The notes below the pieces were generated by a model. It was not told the DNA's origin. It did not search any database and worked only from the letters and a program-made list of their open reading frames with translations. The translations under genes were made by a program, and so were the position numbers. This document shows, in pieces, positions 16,438 to 24,250 of a stretch of 64,000 nt of DNA. Within the stretch, counting starts at the first letter, position 1. The number at the start of each line of letters is the position of its first letter. The stretch comes from a virus, in IMG/VR virus record IMGVR_UViG_3300020165_000008, positions 62,001 through 126,000 of that record, one strand, 5' to 3'.

Positions 16438-17079
16438 ATGAAAACCCTATATAACATTCTAAGAACTGCTTTAAATAGTTTGCGCAACCCAAATGCGCCA
16501 GCAGAAGAGGAGACCGATGAAATGCCCAAGACTGATAGATTTAAAGAAATGAACCCTTTTGAAAGAATTGTAGATCGATTTAACAAGGCAGTTGTCGATC
16601 CACAGGACTATGAACTAACTATGGCTGGGTATCAATCTTATCTAGACGCCACAGGTATTGTTTTTGTTTCCGCCAAGGAGATGTGCACACCTCACCACCT
16701 TGATACTGCTTCTGAGTTGGGCTATGAAGCGTTTGTTCCGGAACACGAATGGTGGGACAGGGGTGCTGCGCTTGCGTCCCTCTTCGACTATCTCAGGGAA
16801 GATTTAGGAAAGCCAATTGTTGTAAGAAATTGGTGGCGCCCAGAAGACTATAATGAAAAAGTTGGTGGAGCAAAAGCTTCCGATCACATTGGTGCTTATG
16901 CTTTTGACATGGATTTCAAGACACAAGACGATCGCCGGCACGTTGAAGCGCTGCTGGAAGCCCTTTATGACGATCTAGAACTAGGAATGTCTTTAGGTTT
17001 AGGCGGCTATTCTATCCATCTTGGCCTTCTTTCCGAACGTGGGAACAGGCGCTGGTATTACGATAGCTACGTAAAGTAA
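16438..17079 (+). CDS. M15-like D-Ala-D-Ala/L-Ala-D-Glu peptidase
   Basis: 213 aa. One of the few plus-strand genes. The C-terminal domain has RNWWRPEDYNEKVGGAKASD, then SDHIGAYAFDMDF (first His and Asp zinc ligands) and SIHLGL (third His), as in Peptidase M15 endolysins or VanY-like enzymes. It should cut peptidoglycan stem peptides. The start is uncertain: ATG 16438 has no clear ribosome site, whereas ATG 16522 has GAGGAG. It ends at a bidirectional terminator. Confidence 0.72.
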   Translation: MKTLYNILRTALNSLRNPNAPAEEETDEMPKTDRFKEMNPFERIVDRFNKAVVDPQDYELTMAGYQSYLDATGIVFVSAKEMCTPHHLDTASELGYEAFVPEHEWWDRGAALASLFDYLREDLGKPIVVRNWWRPEDYNEKVGGAKASDHIGAYAFDMDFKTQDDRRHVEALLEALYDDLELGMSLGLGGYSIHLGLLSERGNRRWYYDSYVK

Positions 17080-17100
17080 ATTATAGAAAGATTTATGATG

Positions 17101-17120
17101 TGCCCCCTTGAGCGGGGGCA
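17101..17120. terminator. bidirectional hairpin terminator
   Basis: TGCCCCC and GGGGGCA form a 7-bp stem with a 6-nt loop between convergent genes. Confidence 0.6.
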
Positions 17121-17126
17121 GTAAAT

Positions 17127-17240
17127 TTACTCTGCTTTCTTTAGAACGCTGAGATATTTACGGTAACACCACTTCAAGCTTTCCCAAACGAAAGGTGAAG
17201 CAACGGCGCCACAAACGACGCCCCACATAAATGCTGACAT
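17127..17240 (-). CDS. 37-aa membrane microprotein
   Basis: Starts MSAFMWGVVCGAVASPFVW, followed by a basic-aromatic tail with WCYRKY. GGAG lies 8 nt before the ATG. One hydrophobic glycine/alanine segment suggests membrane insertion. An ACTATTTA element is found about 43 nt upstream. Confidence 0.55.
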   Translation of the reverse strand: MSAFMWGVVCGAVASPFVWESLKWCYRKYLSVLKKAE

Positions 17241-17282
17241 AATGATACTCCTTTACAATTGTGGTAAAAATCACCACTACAA

Positions 17283-17290
17283 TAAATAGT
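17283..17290 (-). promoter_or_regulatory. candidate late promoter
   Basis: Minus-strand ACTATTTA, about 43 nt before the ATG at 17240. Confidence 0.35.
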
Positions 17291-17315
17291 TAAGTAAAGG
17301 TTTTAAAGTATTTTG

Positions 17316-18104
17316 TTATAAATAAGGCTTGACAATGTTATTTGCCCTTAGAAAATTATTTATAATAGACGGACGAGCTGAAATTCCAAAACTATCAACA
17401 GAAGAATTTGAAGCAACTTGCAATCCAAACAGTTTATCACCTAAAAAGATGGCAGATCCGGACTGGCCAGAAGATGTGGGAATAGAATGCATGAAAAAGT
17501 TGTTTCCATCTAAGTTATTTGGAAGCTGACAAAAGTCGTCACACCAACCTCCCCAGTATCCTTCAAACAAAAGCAGCCCAAAAGAAGGAAATGTGCGGAA
17601 AAATCCTCTTGGTGCGCCCCAATTATGAAGCTCAGCAAAAAATTTTATGTTTCCTTCATCAGCTATAGCATTAATTTCATGATCAAAGTCGCCTTGAAGC
17701 CAAATCAAGCATAAATCAACATCCGGATTTTGCGCAACCACCCAGCCATCACCGAAATCGCCAACCAAGTTCTCACCAGAAAAAGAATAATTAAAATTAA
17801 CGTTATAATCAATGTGCTCTGGCTCCGGCCCAAACAAATCTTCGGGGTCAGAATGGCAAAAATGATCAACAGTTAAGATAAAACAGCCATCTTCGTCGCT
17901 TTTGATGCAAACACCGCCGGCAGACCACCAACCATAAGGTATTTCATTGCCCTCAAAACGCATTGTAAGCGCTTTGGAGAGTTGAACATAGGCAAGGGCC
18001 GGGACAAAAACTTCGGAGGCGGCAGAAGACGTTTGAGAGAGATTATTTCCTTTACAATCAAACAAAGAAAAACAAAAAATCGCAATAAAAATCATTCGCC
18101 GCAT
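17316..18104 (-). CDS. trypsin-like serine protease with lipoprotein-type signal
   Basis: 262 aa from the preferred ATG at 18104 (MRRMIFIAIF). The signal peptide ends FSLFDC, a plausible lipobox, so the mature protein would be anchored to the envelope. The triad can be read: FILTVDHFC (His), DVDLCLIWLQGD (Asp) and SSGQSGSAIF (Ser, GxSG). Many Cys suggest disulfides and export. It may process host surface proteins or the phage's own lipoproteins, or block other phages. A longer start at 18140 is possible. Confidence 0.7.
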   Translation of the reverse strand: MRRMIFIAIFCFSLFDCKGNNLSQTSSAASEVFVPALAYVQLSKALTMRFEGNEIPYGWWSAGGVCIKSDEDGCFILTVDHFCHSDPEDLFGPEPEHIDYNVNFNYSFSGENLVGDFGDGWVVAQNPDVDLCLIWLQGDFDHEINAIADEGNIKFFAELHNWGAPRGFFRTFPSFGLLLFEGYWGGWCDDFCQLPNNLDGNNFFMHSIPTSSGQSGSAIFLGDKLFGLQVASNSSVDSFGISARPSIINNFLRANNIVKPYL

Positions 18105-18107
18105 AAA

Positions 18108-18115
18108 ATAAATAG
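18108..18115 (-). promoter_or_regulatory. CTATTTAT element at the protease start
   Basis: Minus-strand CTATTTAT only 3 nt before ATG 18104. If it is a -10 element the messenger would be leaderless or start at an internal codon. Confidence 0.25.
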
Positions 18116-18146
18116 AAACCGCAAGTGAAAATAACCACAAATATTT

Positions 18147-18332
18147 TTATTTATTTAAGCTTTCCCAAACTCTTTCAAATAAATAATGTAAAAACATCAT
18201 CAAGAAAGTTAAAAAGATTGTAAGCGTTAAAGATTTTTTAAGTTCGCCAATCCAAATCCAAGAAACTGTACCGGCCACTGTGGTAGAAAAAATTCGCCAA
18301 ACAATAACTTTGCAAATTAAAGGTTTTTTCAT
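18147..18332 (-). CDS. DUF2061 membrane protein
   Basis: 61-aa membrane protein matching DUF2061: ICKVIVWRIFSTTVAGTV followed by a second helix and LHYLFERVWESL. Two transmembrane segments. The family is widespread in bacteria without known function. It is probably in one operon with the trypsin-like protein (42-nt gap). Confidence 0.75.
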   Translation of the reverse strand: MKKPLICKVIVWRIFSTTVAGTVSWIWIGELKKSLTLTIFLTFLMMFLHYLFERVWESLNK

Positions 18333-18347
18333 AATTTAGATAAAAGA

Positions 18348-18372
18348 AAAGGGCGGGAAGAACCCGCCCTTT
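18348..18372 (-). terminator. terminator after the sigma factor gene
   Basis: AAAGGGCGGG and CCCGCCCTTT form a 10-bp stem with a 5-nt loop, just past the sigma gene stop. Confidence 0.7.
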
Positions 18373-18397
18373 CATTATAACATAACTTTAAAGTTGT

Positions 18398-19549
18398 TTA
18401 TAGACCCAAAGTCTCTTTTACGACTGCAGCAATTGTTTCTTCTAAAGAAAGTTCTTCATTTTTGCGATATCTTTCATCTGGTCGTCGAGGAAACATAGAT
18501 CCTCGACGTCTTGCTGTTGGGGGAGTCGGATTCGTCGATGAACCAGCCATTGATCCTGCCTTTGGAAGTGATTCATAGTCCAAGTCGATTCCGGGCTCCA
18601 TAAGGTCGGCATCAGGATCTTCTGACTTAGCTAAAACTTTTCGGTAAACAGCTAAAAGCTCATCGTCAAGCTCACCGTCCTCGACCATTGAGCCATAATT
18701 ATCATAAGCCCATTTATAAAAGTCTTCAAAGAACTGCTTTTCATCTGCTCTGATAGCTTCGGCATCATCAAACATACGATCGGCTGTTTCGCCTTCTCGG
18801 ATATCGCCGGGCTTCACACCACCAGCAAATGCGATTCGAAGAGTTTTCTTGACGCCTTCATCACCTGGAGAGTACAACCATCGATCAATTCTTTCACGTG
18901 ACCGAGAAATTTCACGACCAACTTCTCCGACAGTGTTGTAACCAAGCTCGACACGCAGTTCCTCGACTGACTTTGGATCGGCCGCAAACTGATTTAGGGT
19001 AACAATTTTTTGCCGATCGTTGAGGTTGATTTTGTCATCCTTGATTGCTTGGACCATAGCATCGAAAGCTTCATTGCGCTCTTTGTCAAGAAGAATCTGC
19101 TCGGGGTTCTTAATTTTTGGAACCAACGGATAGATTTCGCTCTTGTCGGACATACTTGTGATATCCGGCTCGCCTTCAGCTGCGCCGCCACCGGCAAAAG
19201 GAAGCTCTTTGCGTCCTGCTCGGAAACTGTCAATTAATTCATTTTTCATAATGGCGCCGGCCCAAGTGGAGAATGCAGAATCTCCTCGGAACCCACCAAT
19301 TTGAGTCATGATTTTGATAAGGGCGCTTTGCATTGCGTCCTCGGCGTCAGCTTCGTTTCCGCCGGCTAACTTAAGCGCAAGAAAACGATGCTTTTTTGAA
19401 AGTCTGGTTAAAAGCTCTTCCATCGCCGGACTATTTGGGTTTTCCTTGGCTTTGGCAGCAAGTGCTTCCATGCTCTCCGCTTTATCTTCATCAATGCGTG
19501 CAATCTCCTCTTGGATGATTTGCAGCAGCCTAGTTTTCTTGATTTTCAC
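18398..19549 (-). CDS. ECF-like sigma factor with capsid-targeting-like N-terminus
   Basis: 383 aa, GTG start at 19549 with AAGGAG. Residues 1-24 (KIKKTRLLQIIQEEIARIDE) match the short amphipathic helix on neighbouring cargo proteins. Residues 40-125 read as sigma region 2: LAGGNEADAEDAMQSALIKI and FSTWAGAIMKNELIDSFR. Residues 150-235 resemble region 4. A roughly 150-aa acidic C-terminal extension is unusual for ECF factors and ends in another EE...IAAVVKETL helix. It would redirect RNA polymerase. The N-terminus suggests packaging in the virion. It has its own ACTATTTATA element and terminator. Confidence 0.8.
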   Translation of the reverse strand: MKIKKTRLLQIIQEEIARIDEDKAESMEALAAKAKENPNSPAMEELLTRLSKKHRFLALKLAGGNEADAEDAMQSALIKIMTQIGGFRGDSAFSTWAGAIMKNELIDSFRAGRKELPFAGGGAAEGEPDITSMSDKSEIYPLVPKIKNPEQILLDKERNEAFDAMVQAIKDDKINLNDRQKIVTLNQFAADPKSVEELRVELGYNTVGEVGREISRSRERIDRWLYSPGDEGVKKTLRIAFAGGVKPGDIREGETADRMFDDAEAIRADEKQFFEDFYKWAYDNYGSMVEDGELDDELLAVYRKVLAKSEDPDADLMEPGIDLDYESLPKAGSMAGSSTNPTPPTARRRGSMFPRRPDERYRKNEELSLEETIAAVVKETLGL

Positions 19550-19580
19550 TTTAAAAAACTCCTTATAAGTTATGTTTTGT

Positions 19581-19590
19581 TATAAATAGT
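19581..19590 (-). promoter_or_regulatory. candidate late promoter of the sigma gene
   Basis: Minus-strand ACTATTTATA, 32 nt before the GTG start. Confidence 0.55.
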
Positions 19591-19606
19591 TAGTCAAAAC
19601 AAAAAA

Positions 19607-19630
19607 AGCCCCGCCGAAAAAGCGGGGCTT
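19607..19630 (-). terminator. rho-independent terminator
   Basis: AAGCCCCGC and GCGGGGCTT form a 9-bp stem followed on the minus strand by a T run. It ends the upstream cargo operon immediately before the sigma promoter. Confidence 0.85.
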
Positions 19631-19652
19631 GGATTCGCAAGATTTATTTTTC

Positions 19653-19913
19653 TTAGAAGTCTATGCCGTCATCGTTTGCCGGGAGGGCTTCGGAAGTTTC
19701 CGCATTTCTTAGCGCATCAACTTCTTTATTTGCGTGAGCGGATGCCTCATCGACATCAGCACCGGCAGCTTCGGCTTCTTCGAAAGCGCTTTTCCAAAAT
19801 TCCCACTCTGCATCAGTAAGATCTTCAAGGGGCATTGGGCTCTTTGACTCATCAAGAGCAGCCTCAAGCTCTTCTTTGATGATCTTGACAAGTTTTTGTT
19901 TTGTGATTTTCAT
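19653..19913 (-). CDS. small acidic cargo-type protein
   Basis: 86 aa. MKITKQKLVKIIKEELEAAL at the N-terminus is the clearest form of the shared helix; I-K-E and L-D-E fit the (I/L)xE rule of T4-type prohead protease sites. The rest is an acidic helical protein rich in Ala/Glu/Asp, with no recognised domain. It may be an internal capsid or core protein. Confidence 0.7.
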   Translation of the reverse strand: MKITKQKLVKIIKEELEAALDESKSPMPLEDLTDAEWEFWKSAFEEAEAAGADVDEASAHANKEVDALRNAETSEALPANDDGIDF

Positions 19914-19934
19914 TATAATCTCCTTTAGTTAATT

Positions 19935-21515
19935 TTAATCCAAGCGAGCAAGCCTGGGGTTTGGGGCAATTGAAAGCTCGGCATCACCAATAAGCAGCAC
20001 TTCACCTTCGGTCCAAGCAACAAGCGGGATTGGGTTTCCATTTACAGCGTCGTGCCCGCCGGAACCAATTGTTGGGACAGCAGAAACACCAAAGTTGGCC
20101 AAGGGTGAAAGCTCATTGGCGGCGCAAAGCCCATCTTGATTGATATCTTGCCAAACAACCAACCCGGAAAAAATTTTATCATTTTTTGTTATAAGGTTGT
20201 CCATGTCTAAATCAAAAGAAGCAAGATGGTCAAATCCGTCGGTCCAATCGCCTTGAACGTTTCCAAAAAGTTCAGCGCCGGAAGTTATAACACCATCACC
20301 ATTCCAATCATAAGCCAAAAAGCCGTCGCCACCATTAGGCCATGCCATTGCTTGTTCTCGGCCAATGTTGTATAAGTCAAAGTTAACTCCATCATTAATT
20401 GAGCTTAATTCAATACCGTCGCCATCCAAGTCAATCACCAACGGGTCACCAACATTACAAGGAATAACCCGAAACGCCGCAACAGCCGCAAGGGCCATTT
20501 CATCTTCTAAACCTTGACGAACGCCTCGCTCATAATCGATTTGAGCTTGCGCCCACTGCAATGAAGCTTCGGCATTTGGTGGGGTATAGTCAGAAGCACA
20601 AAGAGGCTCGGCTTCCATGGCCATTCCAAGGCTGCCAAGGGCGTTGCTCATTGCCGGTTCGATAAAAGCTTCATTAGCATCGCAGATCTCGATAATTGGC
20701 ATTTCAGGATAAGAAGGAGCAAATCCTCGTCGCTCTAATTCCAAATTAAAAGTTTGCGCAAAGTGTTGCCGGCCGATCGCAATGCCTTTTATATAAGAGC
20801 TTTCCACCGGTGTGGGCTCAATACTACAAAAGCCTCGGTTCATTAGGTCGAAGCGAACCCGAACACGGTTGTCTTCCAAGGCGCTAATTGCTCCTTGCTC
20901 ATACCAAAACTGGGCCTCCTCAAAATGAATAGAGCCGGCGATTGCACTTGTTAGCGGCGCAGCGTCCAATTCTTGTGTTAAACTAGAATAAACTTCCACT
21001 TTCGCCATGTCCGCAAGATAATCGCAGGAAACCGAATTTGCTTGTTCAACATTATCGTAAAACTCCACAAAAGGGCAATCCGTTATTGATGCATCCAATC
21101 CGGCAAACAAATCTTCATGAGAAAGGTTATAGTCCATTGCAATGTTGAGGTTTTGCAATTGAATGGCCATTTGGTCCAAGTAAAGCTCTGTGCCCAAATT
21201 CAAACCAATATTGATAGAGTCTCGGAGAATCTCGACCCGTTGAAGCTCGTCGGCGCTAAGGTCTTCTGCTTCCACGAAAGGATCGGCAGGGGGCTCGACA
21301 GGGGGCTCGACAGGAGGGTCAATTGGGTCCGCCGGGGGATAAGCAATTGGAGGCCGATCGTCAGGTTGGGTGTCGATCGGTGGGTTGTCGTCAGGCTCAC
21401 AGCAGGGTCGAGGTTCGTTTGTTGTGCCTTCATACGAGACACTTCCATCCGCAGCACAAGCGCCCATCATGCCAACCAAGCAAGCAGCGATAACGGTTGT
21501 TTTATAGTTTTTCAT
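19935..21515 (-). CDS. large lipoprotein with Asp-rich calcium-binding-like repeats
   Basis: 526 aa. The signal peptide TTVIAACLVGMMGAC ends in a lipobox-like Cys. A Pro/Asp-rich linker with tandem DPPVEPPVEPP follows. A helical middle contains several paired Cys. The C-terminal third has DxDxDG-type loops (LDGDGIELSS, DWNGDGVITSGAELFG, QDINQDGLCAANEL) like bacterial EF-hand/hemolysin-type surface proteins. It probably sits on the infected cell envelope. Genes on both sides carry the cargo helix, so a virion-associated role cannot be excluded. Confidence 0.72.
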   Translation of the reverse strand: MKNYKTTVIAACLVGMMGACAADGSVSYEGTTNEPRPCCEPDDNPPIDTQPDDRPPIAYPPADPIDPPVEPPVEPPADPFVEAEDLSADELQRVEILRDSINIGLNLGTELYLDQMAIQLQNLNIAMDYNLSHEDLFAGLDASITDCPFVEFYDNVEQANSVSCDYLADMAKVEVYSSLTQELDAAPLTSAIAGSIHFEEAQFWYEQGAISALEDNRVRVRFDLMNRGFCSIEPTPVESSYIKGIAIGRQHFAQTFNLELERRGFAPSYPEMPIIEICDANEAFIEPAMSNALGSLGMAMEAEPLCASDYTPPNAEASLQWAQAQIDYERGVRQGLEDEMALAAVAAFRVIPCNVGDPLVIDLDGDGIELSSINDGVNFDLYNIGREQAMAWPNGGDGFLAYDWNGDGVITSGAELFGNVQGDWTDGFDHLASFDLDMDNLITKNDKIFSGLVVWQDINQDGLCAANELSPLANFGVSAVPTIGSGGHDAVNGNPIPLVAWTEGEVLLIGDAELSIAPNPRLARLD

Positions 21516-21573
21516 TAATTTCTCCTTTTTAGTGGTGTTTTTATCGATAGTTTGACATGCTAGGGGGCATGCT

Positions 21574-22080
21574 CTAGGAGTTAGGTACCCCGATCGATTT
21601 TCCCTTCTTATAACCTTTAATAGCGCCTATGATCGCAGGGATTACCACAGCTGCGGTACCCATGATTGCTAAAGTCCCGGCCGGCCCAAACGTCATGAGC
21701 CCACGATCGGTAAGCATCCGGATCATATCAGCTATTTGCGGGCTAGAGAGGCTAGCTATGGCGGTTGCAACGGTGGCCGCCACCGCCGTACCGGTACCTG
21801 TCATGGCCCCGATACCCCCTCCTAAGATCGCACCTGCCTTGCCGAGTCGTTCAGGATCGGTCTCCAGGGCGTCGTGCCAGGCGTACGATCGAGGTGAGTT
21901 TTCATTAAGCGATATCGCCTCTGCAATTGCTTTAACGTCTTTTTGCAGTTCTGGTCTTTCTGCGATCTCTTTATTTAATGCTTTTAAAATCATTGCGGCG
22001 CCTTGTTTCTCGTCTTCTTCGAGTGTCCCCTCAAGCTCCTCTTTGATGACTTTAACGAGGTACTGTTTTGTGATTTTCAT
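21574..22080 (-). CDS. cargo-type protein with glycine-zipper membrane segments
   Basis: 168 aa. The N-terminal MKITKQYLVKVIKEELEGTL is the shared helix, with I-K-E and L-E-E sites. Residues 80-160 hold two long Ala/Gly/Thr hydrophobic stretches (GGGIGAMTGTGTAVAATVA; GTLAIMGTAAVVIPAIIGAI) and a basic tail. The combination suggests a packaged protein that inserts into membranes during DNA entry. A holin is the alternative. Confidence 0.65.
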   Translation of the reverse strand: MKITKQYLVKVIKEELEGTLEEDEKQGAAMILKALNKEIAERPELQKDVKAIAEAISLNENSPRSYAWHDALETDPERLGKAGAILGGGIGAMTGTGTAVAATVATAIASLSSPQIADMIRMLTDRGLMTFGPAGTLAIMGTAAVVIPAIIGAIKGYKKGKSIGVPNS

Positions 22081-22110
22081 TTTTGTTTCTCCTTTAAAAT
22101 GTTTCTTGCC

Positions 22111-22121
22111 TTATAAATAGT
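22111..22121 (-). promoter_or_regulatory. candidate late promoter
   Basis: Minus-strand ACTATTTATAA followed by a leader (GGCAAGAAACATTTTAAAGG) that is nearly identical in two other cargo genes. Confidence 0.6.
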
Positions 22122-22149
22122 TTCGAATTTTTTATAAATTTTTTGATGT

Positions 22150-22704
22150 TTAAGAGGTTTGTTCGTCGGAAAGAAAAGCCTCAACGGGCCGGAACATTAC
22201 CACAACAGCAAAACTTGGTGTTTCATAGTACATTCCATCGGCCATACCAGGATTTTTTATCCATTTTCCTTGGTTTTCGGTGCCCCAAGCGCCTTGTTGC
22301 CATCCGGAAACCTTTTTTAGCACCTGATCCATGTCAAGAATGTTATAGTTTTCTTTTCGGACTGCCGCTTTCACCCCCTCCGGGTCATCGGCAAGGTTAT
22401 AAATGTCGGCCGTGGGAACGTTTGCTGTATAAAGCGCCTTGTTAGCAAAAAAACTTTCTTTCTCTGCTGGATTCACATAGAAAAACGTGCGAGGAACCGC
22501 CGAAATCGCCAAATCTTTTTTTGAATAACCCATTTTTCCGAATAATTTTGGGTCAAGCAATATCTTTTCCTTTGCGTTCTCGGGTGATTCTTGAGTAAAG
22601 TGGTATAATTGCGTTGTGCCCCCTTCGGAAGGAATGCGTTCCTCTGAAGCTTCGACCAAAACCGTTTCAACTAAGGTTCTAAGATACTGTTTTGTGAGCT
22701 TCAT
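22150..22704 (-). CDS. cargo-type protein with possible ADP-ribosyltransferase-like fold
   Basis: 184 aa. The N-terminus MKLTKQYLRTLVETVLVEAS is the shared helix with two L-V-E sites. Then TTQLYHFTQ, RTFFYVNPAEKESFF and a late DGMYYETPSF are arranged like the H, Y and E strands of H-Y-E type ADP-ribosyltransferases. This is a tentative fold call. A packaged ART would parallel Alt of T4. It overlaps its upstream neighbour by ATGA. Confidence 0.55.
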   Translation of the reverse strand: MKLTKQYLRTLVETVLVEASEERIPSEGGTTQLYHFTQESPENAKEKILLDPKLFGKMGYSKKDLAISAVPRTFFYVNPAEKESFFANKALYTANVPTADIYNLADDPEGVKAAVRKENYNILDMDQVLKKVSGWQQGAWGTENQGKWIKNPGMADGMYYETPSFAVVVMFRPVEAFLSDEQTS

Positions 22705-23096
22705 TGACTTTTTTTCTTTTGCATCCTTCTCTGGCTTACATCAAGCCACTTTCTTCCAGTTTTAGACTTGAAAAAAGATTGTAATTTTCCTAATGGTCCG
22801 GATCCGTGAGAGCGATATCCCTGCAATCTAGGAAGATACCTATCGTACAACTCGCCGTCAAGGTTGCCAAAGTAGTTTTCGTGCTCTAGGAAGCCGATCT
22901 TGTTTCCTTGTTGATCTAGAATATCGTAGGTTGTATCTTTATAGCCGGCCATTTCATCATGAGGATCATCTGGATCTTCTGGACGGACGGTCTCGCCGGT
23001 TTTAACAACCTGAACTCCTCGGGCTAGTGGGTGTTTATACGTCTTCTCTATCTCTTCTTTAATGATTTGTGTTAGGTATTCTTTTGTGAGCTTCAT
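22701..23096 (-). CDS. cargo-type protein of unknown function
   Basis: 131 aa, beginning MKLTKEYLTQIIKEEIEKTY (shared helix, I-K-E site). The remainder includes YDILDQQGNKIGFLEHENYFG, a beta-hairpin-like strand pair, and a basic C-terminus (FFKSKTGRKWLDVSQRRMQK). No family recognised. Late element and conserved leader upstream. Confidence 0.65.
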   Translation of the reverse strand: MKLTKEYLTQIIKEEIEKTYKHPLARGVQVVKTGETVRPEDPDDPHDEMAGYKDTTYDILDQQGNKIGFLEHENYFGNLDGELYDRYLPRLQGYRSHGSGPLGKLQSFFKSKTGRKWLDVSQRRMQKKKSQ

Positions 23097-23126
23097 TGTT
23101 TTTTTCCTTTTAAAATGTTTCTTGCC

Positions 23127-23137
23127 TTATAAATAGT
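23127..23137 (-). promoter_or_regulatory. candidate late promoter
   Basis: Minus-strand ACTATTTATAA, 31 nt before the ATG at 23096. Confidence 0.6.
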
Positions 23138-23179
23138 CTTAAAATCTGAAAAAAATGCTATGGGGGATTGGCTGTTCTA

Positions 23180-23632
23180 CTAGAGATATCTAACGTTATT
23201 CATTATTCCGGCCGTTGAAAAGTATACCCTAAAGTTCTTTGTATCTATGTCTCTTAAAAGAAAATTTTTGCCAAGCATGTAAAATGTTGCTTTCACGTCC
23301 GGATTTTTTCCGACGATTCCTTTTTCTATTTTATCTGATCTTTCTTTGAGGTAATTGTATACAGCTCTAGTGTCGTTCTCTGAACCCAATTTTAGAAAAG
23401 CTTTTGGAGCTTTGGTGGCGCCGGTACCGCCTGAGTACACCTGAGTGCCCCGACCCCGAAACGATTTCGGCGTTTTGATTAAGTCAGGCTCCTCTAGATC
23501 GACGCCGGTTTCGGGGTCCTTGATATCCTTGACAAGATTATCGATCTTATCGCTTAAGGACTGGCCTTCCTGCATGATCGCTTCCAATTCTTCTTTAATG
23601 ATATGTGTTAGATGCTGTTTTGTGATTTTCAT
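23180..23632 (-). CDS. cargo-type protein of unknown function
   Basis: 150 aa with N-terminal MKITKQHLTHIIKEELEAIM and an I-K-E site. The body is mixed alpha/beta with a basic central region; nothing recognised. It is the first gene of the cargo cassette, which runs down to the terminator at 19.6 kb. Confidence 0.65.
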   Translation of the reverse strand: MKITKQHLTHIIKEELEAIMQEGQSLSDKIDNLVKDIKDPETGVDLEEPDLIKTPKSFRGRGTQVYSGGTGATKAPKAFLKLGSENDTRAVYNYLKERSDKIEKGIVGKNPDVKATFYMLGKNFLLRDIDTKNFRVYFSTAGIMNNVRYL

Positions 23633-23661
23633 TTAATTTTCCTTTTAAATTGTTTCTTGCC

Positions 23662-23672
23662 TTATAAATAGT
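23662..23672 (-). promoter_or_regulatory. candidate late promoter
   Basis: Minus-strand ACTATTTATAA, 30 nt before the ATG at 23632, with the same leader as the 22.1 and 23.1 kb copies. Confidence 0.6.
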
Positions 23673-23869
23673 CTTAAAATCTCAAAAATTTTGGAGCGGG
23701 ATTTTTTTGGGGGGCCTTATTTTTCTTATAGGGGGAGGGGGGTCTAAAATCTCAAAATTTTCTGTGCGTCATGCGAGTGTCCTTAGCCGGGCCGGAGGCC
23801 ATTCTCCCACGGGCCAACCTGGTTCCGGGGGAGGGGAGGGGGGACCCCTACCCCAACAAAACAAAATCG

Positions 23870-23959
23870 TCAAAGCACAAAGGCCAAGCACAATCCTACG
23901 ATCAACATACAACCTAAAACGATACCACCTAAAACGTCTTTGATACTTTCTGCGTCCAT
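23870..23959 (-). CDS. 29-aa membrane microprotein
   Basis: MDAESIKDVLGGIVLGCMLI and then a hydrophobic end, with an AGAGGAAAG ribosome site. A single hydrophobic helix. A longer overlapping frame with Pro-rich translation is judged spurious. It is followed by a G-rich intergenic stretch down to 23.67 kb with GC-rich hairpin potential and no other gene. Confidence 0.55.
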   Translation of the reverse strand: MDAESIKDVLGGIVLGCMLIVGLCLAFVL

Positions 23960-24013
23960 TGCTTTCCTCTAGTGTTGGGTTTGCTAGCCTACCGGAATCG
24001 GCGGCCTTGTTAA

Positions 24014-24229
24014 TTATAAGCCGCCGATCCAAATGTTCAAGGGCAGCTCATGAATTTCGAAATCAATTGAGCCGGTCTCGATTCCGGCCGCTCGAAGTGT
24101 TGAAACTCGATCTTCATTGAATTCAGCAATTGCTTGCTCGGCCGCTCCCCTTGAATCGTATACGCCTTCAATATCGACTGCGCCCTCTGCGCCATAAGCG
24201 CCATTAAAATTTCCAACAATATAAATCAT
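24014..24229 (-). CDS. small protein of unknown function
   Basis: 71 aa from MIYIVGNFNGAYG; the ATG at 24229 has AAGGAGG. The pattern of a beta strand followed by EGVYDSRGAAEQAIAEFNED resembles small phage proteins with a ferredoxin-like strand-helix unit. It has its own class 1 promoter. Confidence 0.7.
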   Translation of the reverse strand: MIYIVGNFNGAYGAEGAVDIEGVYDSRGAAEQAIAEFNEDRVSTLRAAGIETGSIDFEIHELPLNIWIGGL

Positions 24230-24250
24230 TTTCTTCCTCCTTGGGTTCAT

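Noticed and set aside
19935-21515. Host chromosome or prophage boundary because of bacterial-style lipoproteins
   Set aside because: Flanking genes on both sides carry the phage cargo helix and late elements, and no integrase or attachment repeats were found.
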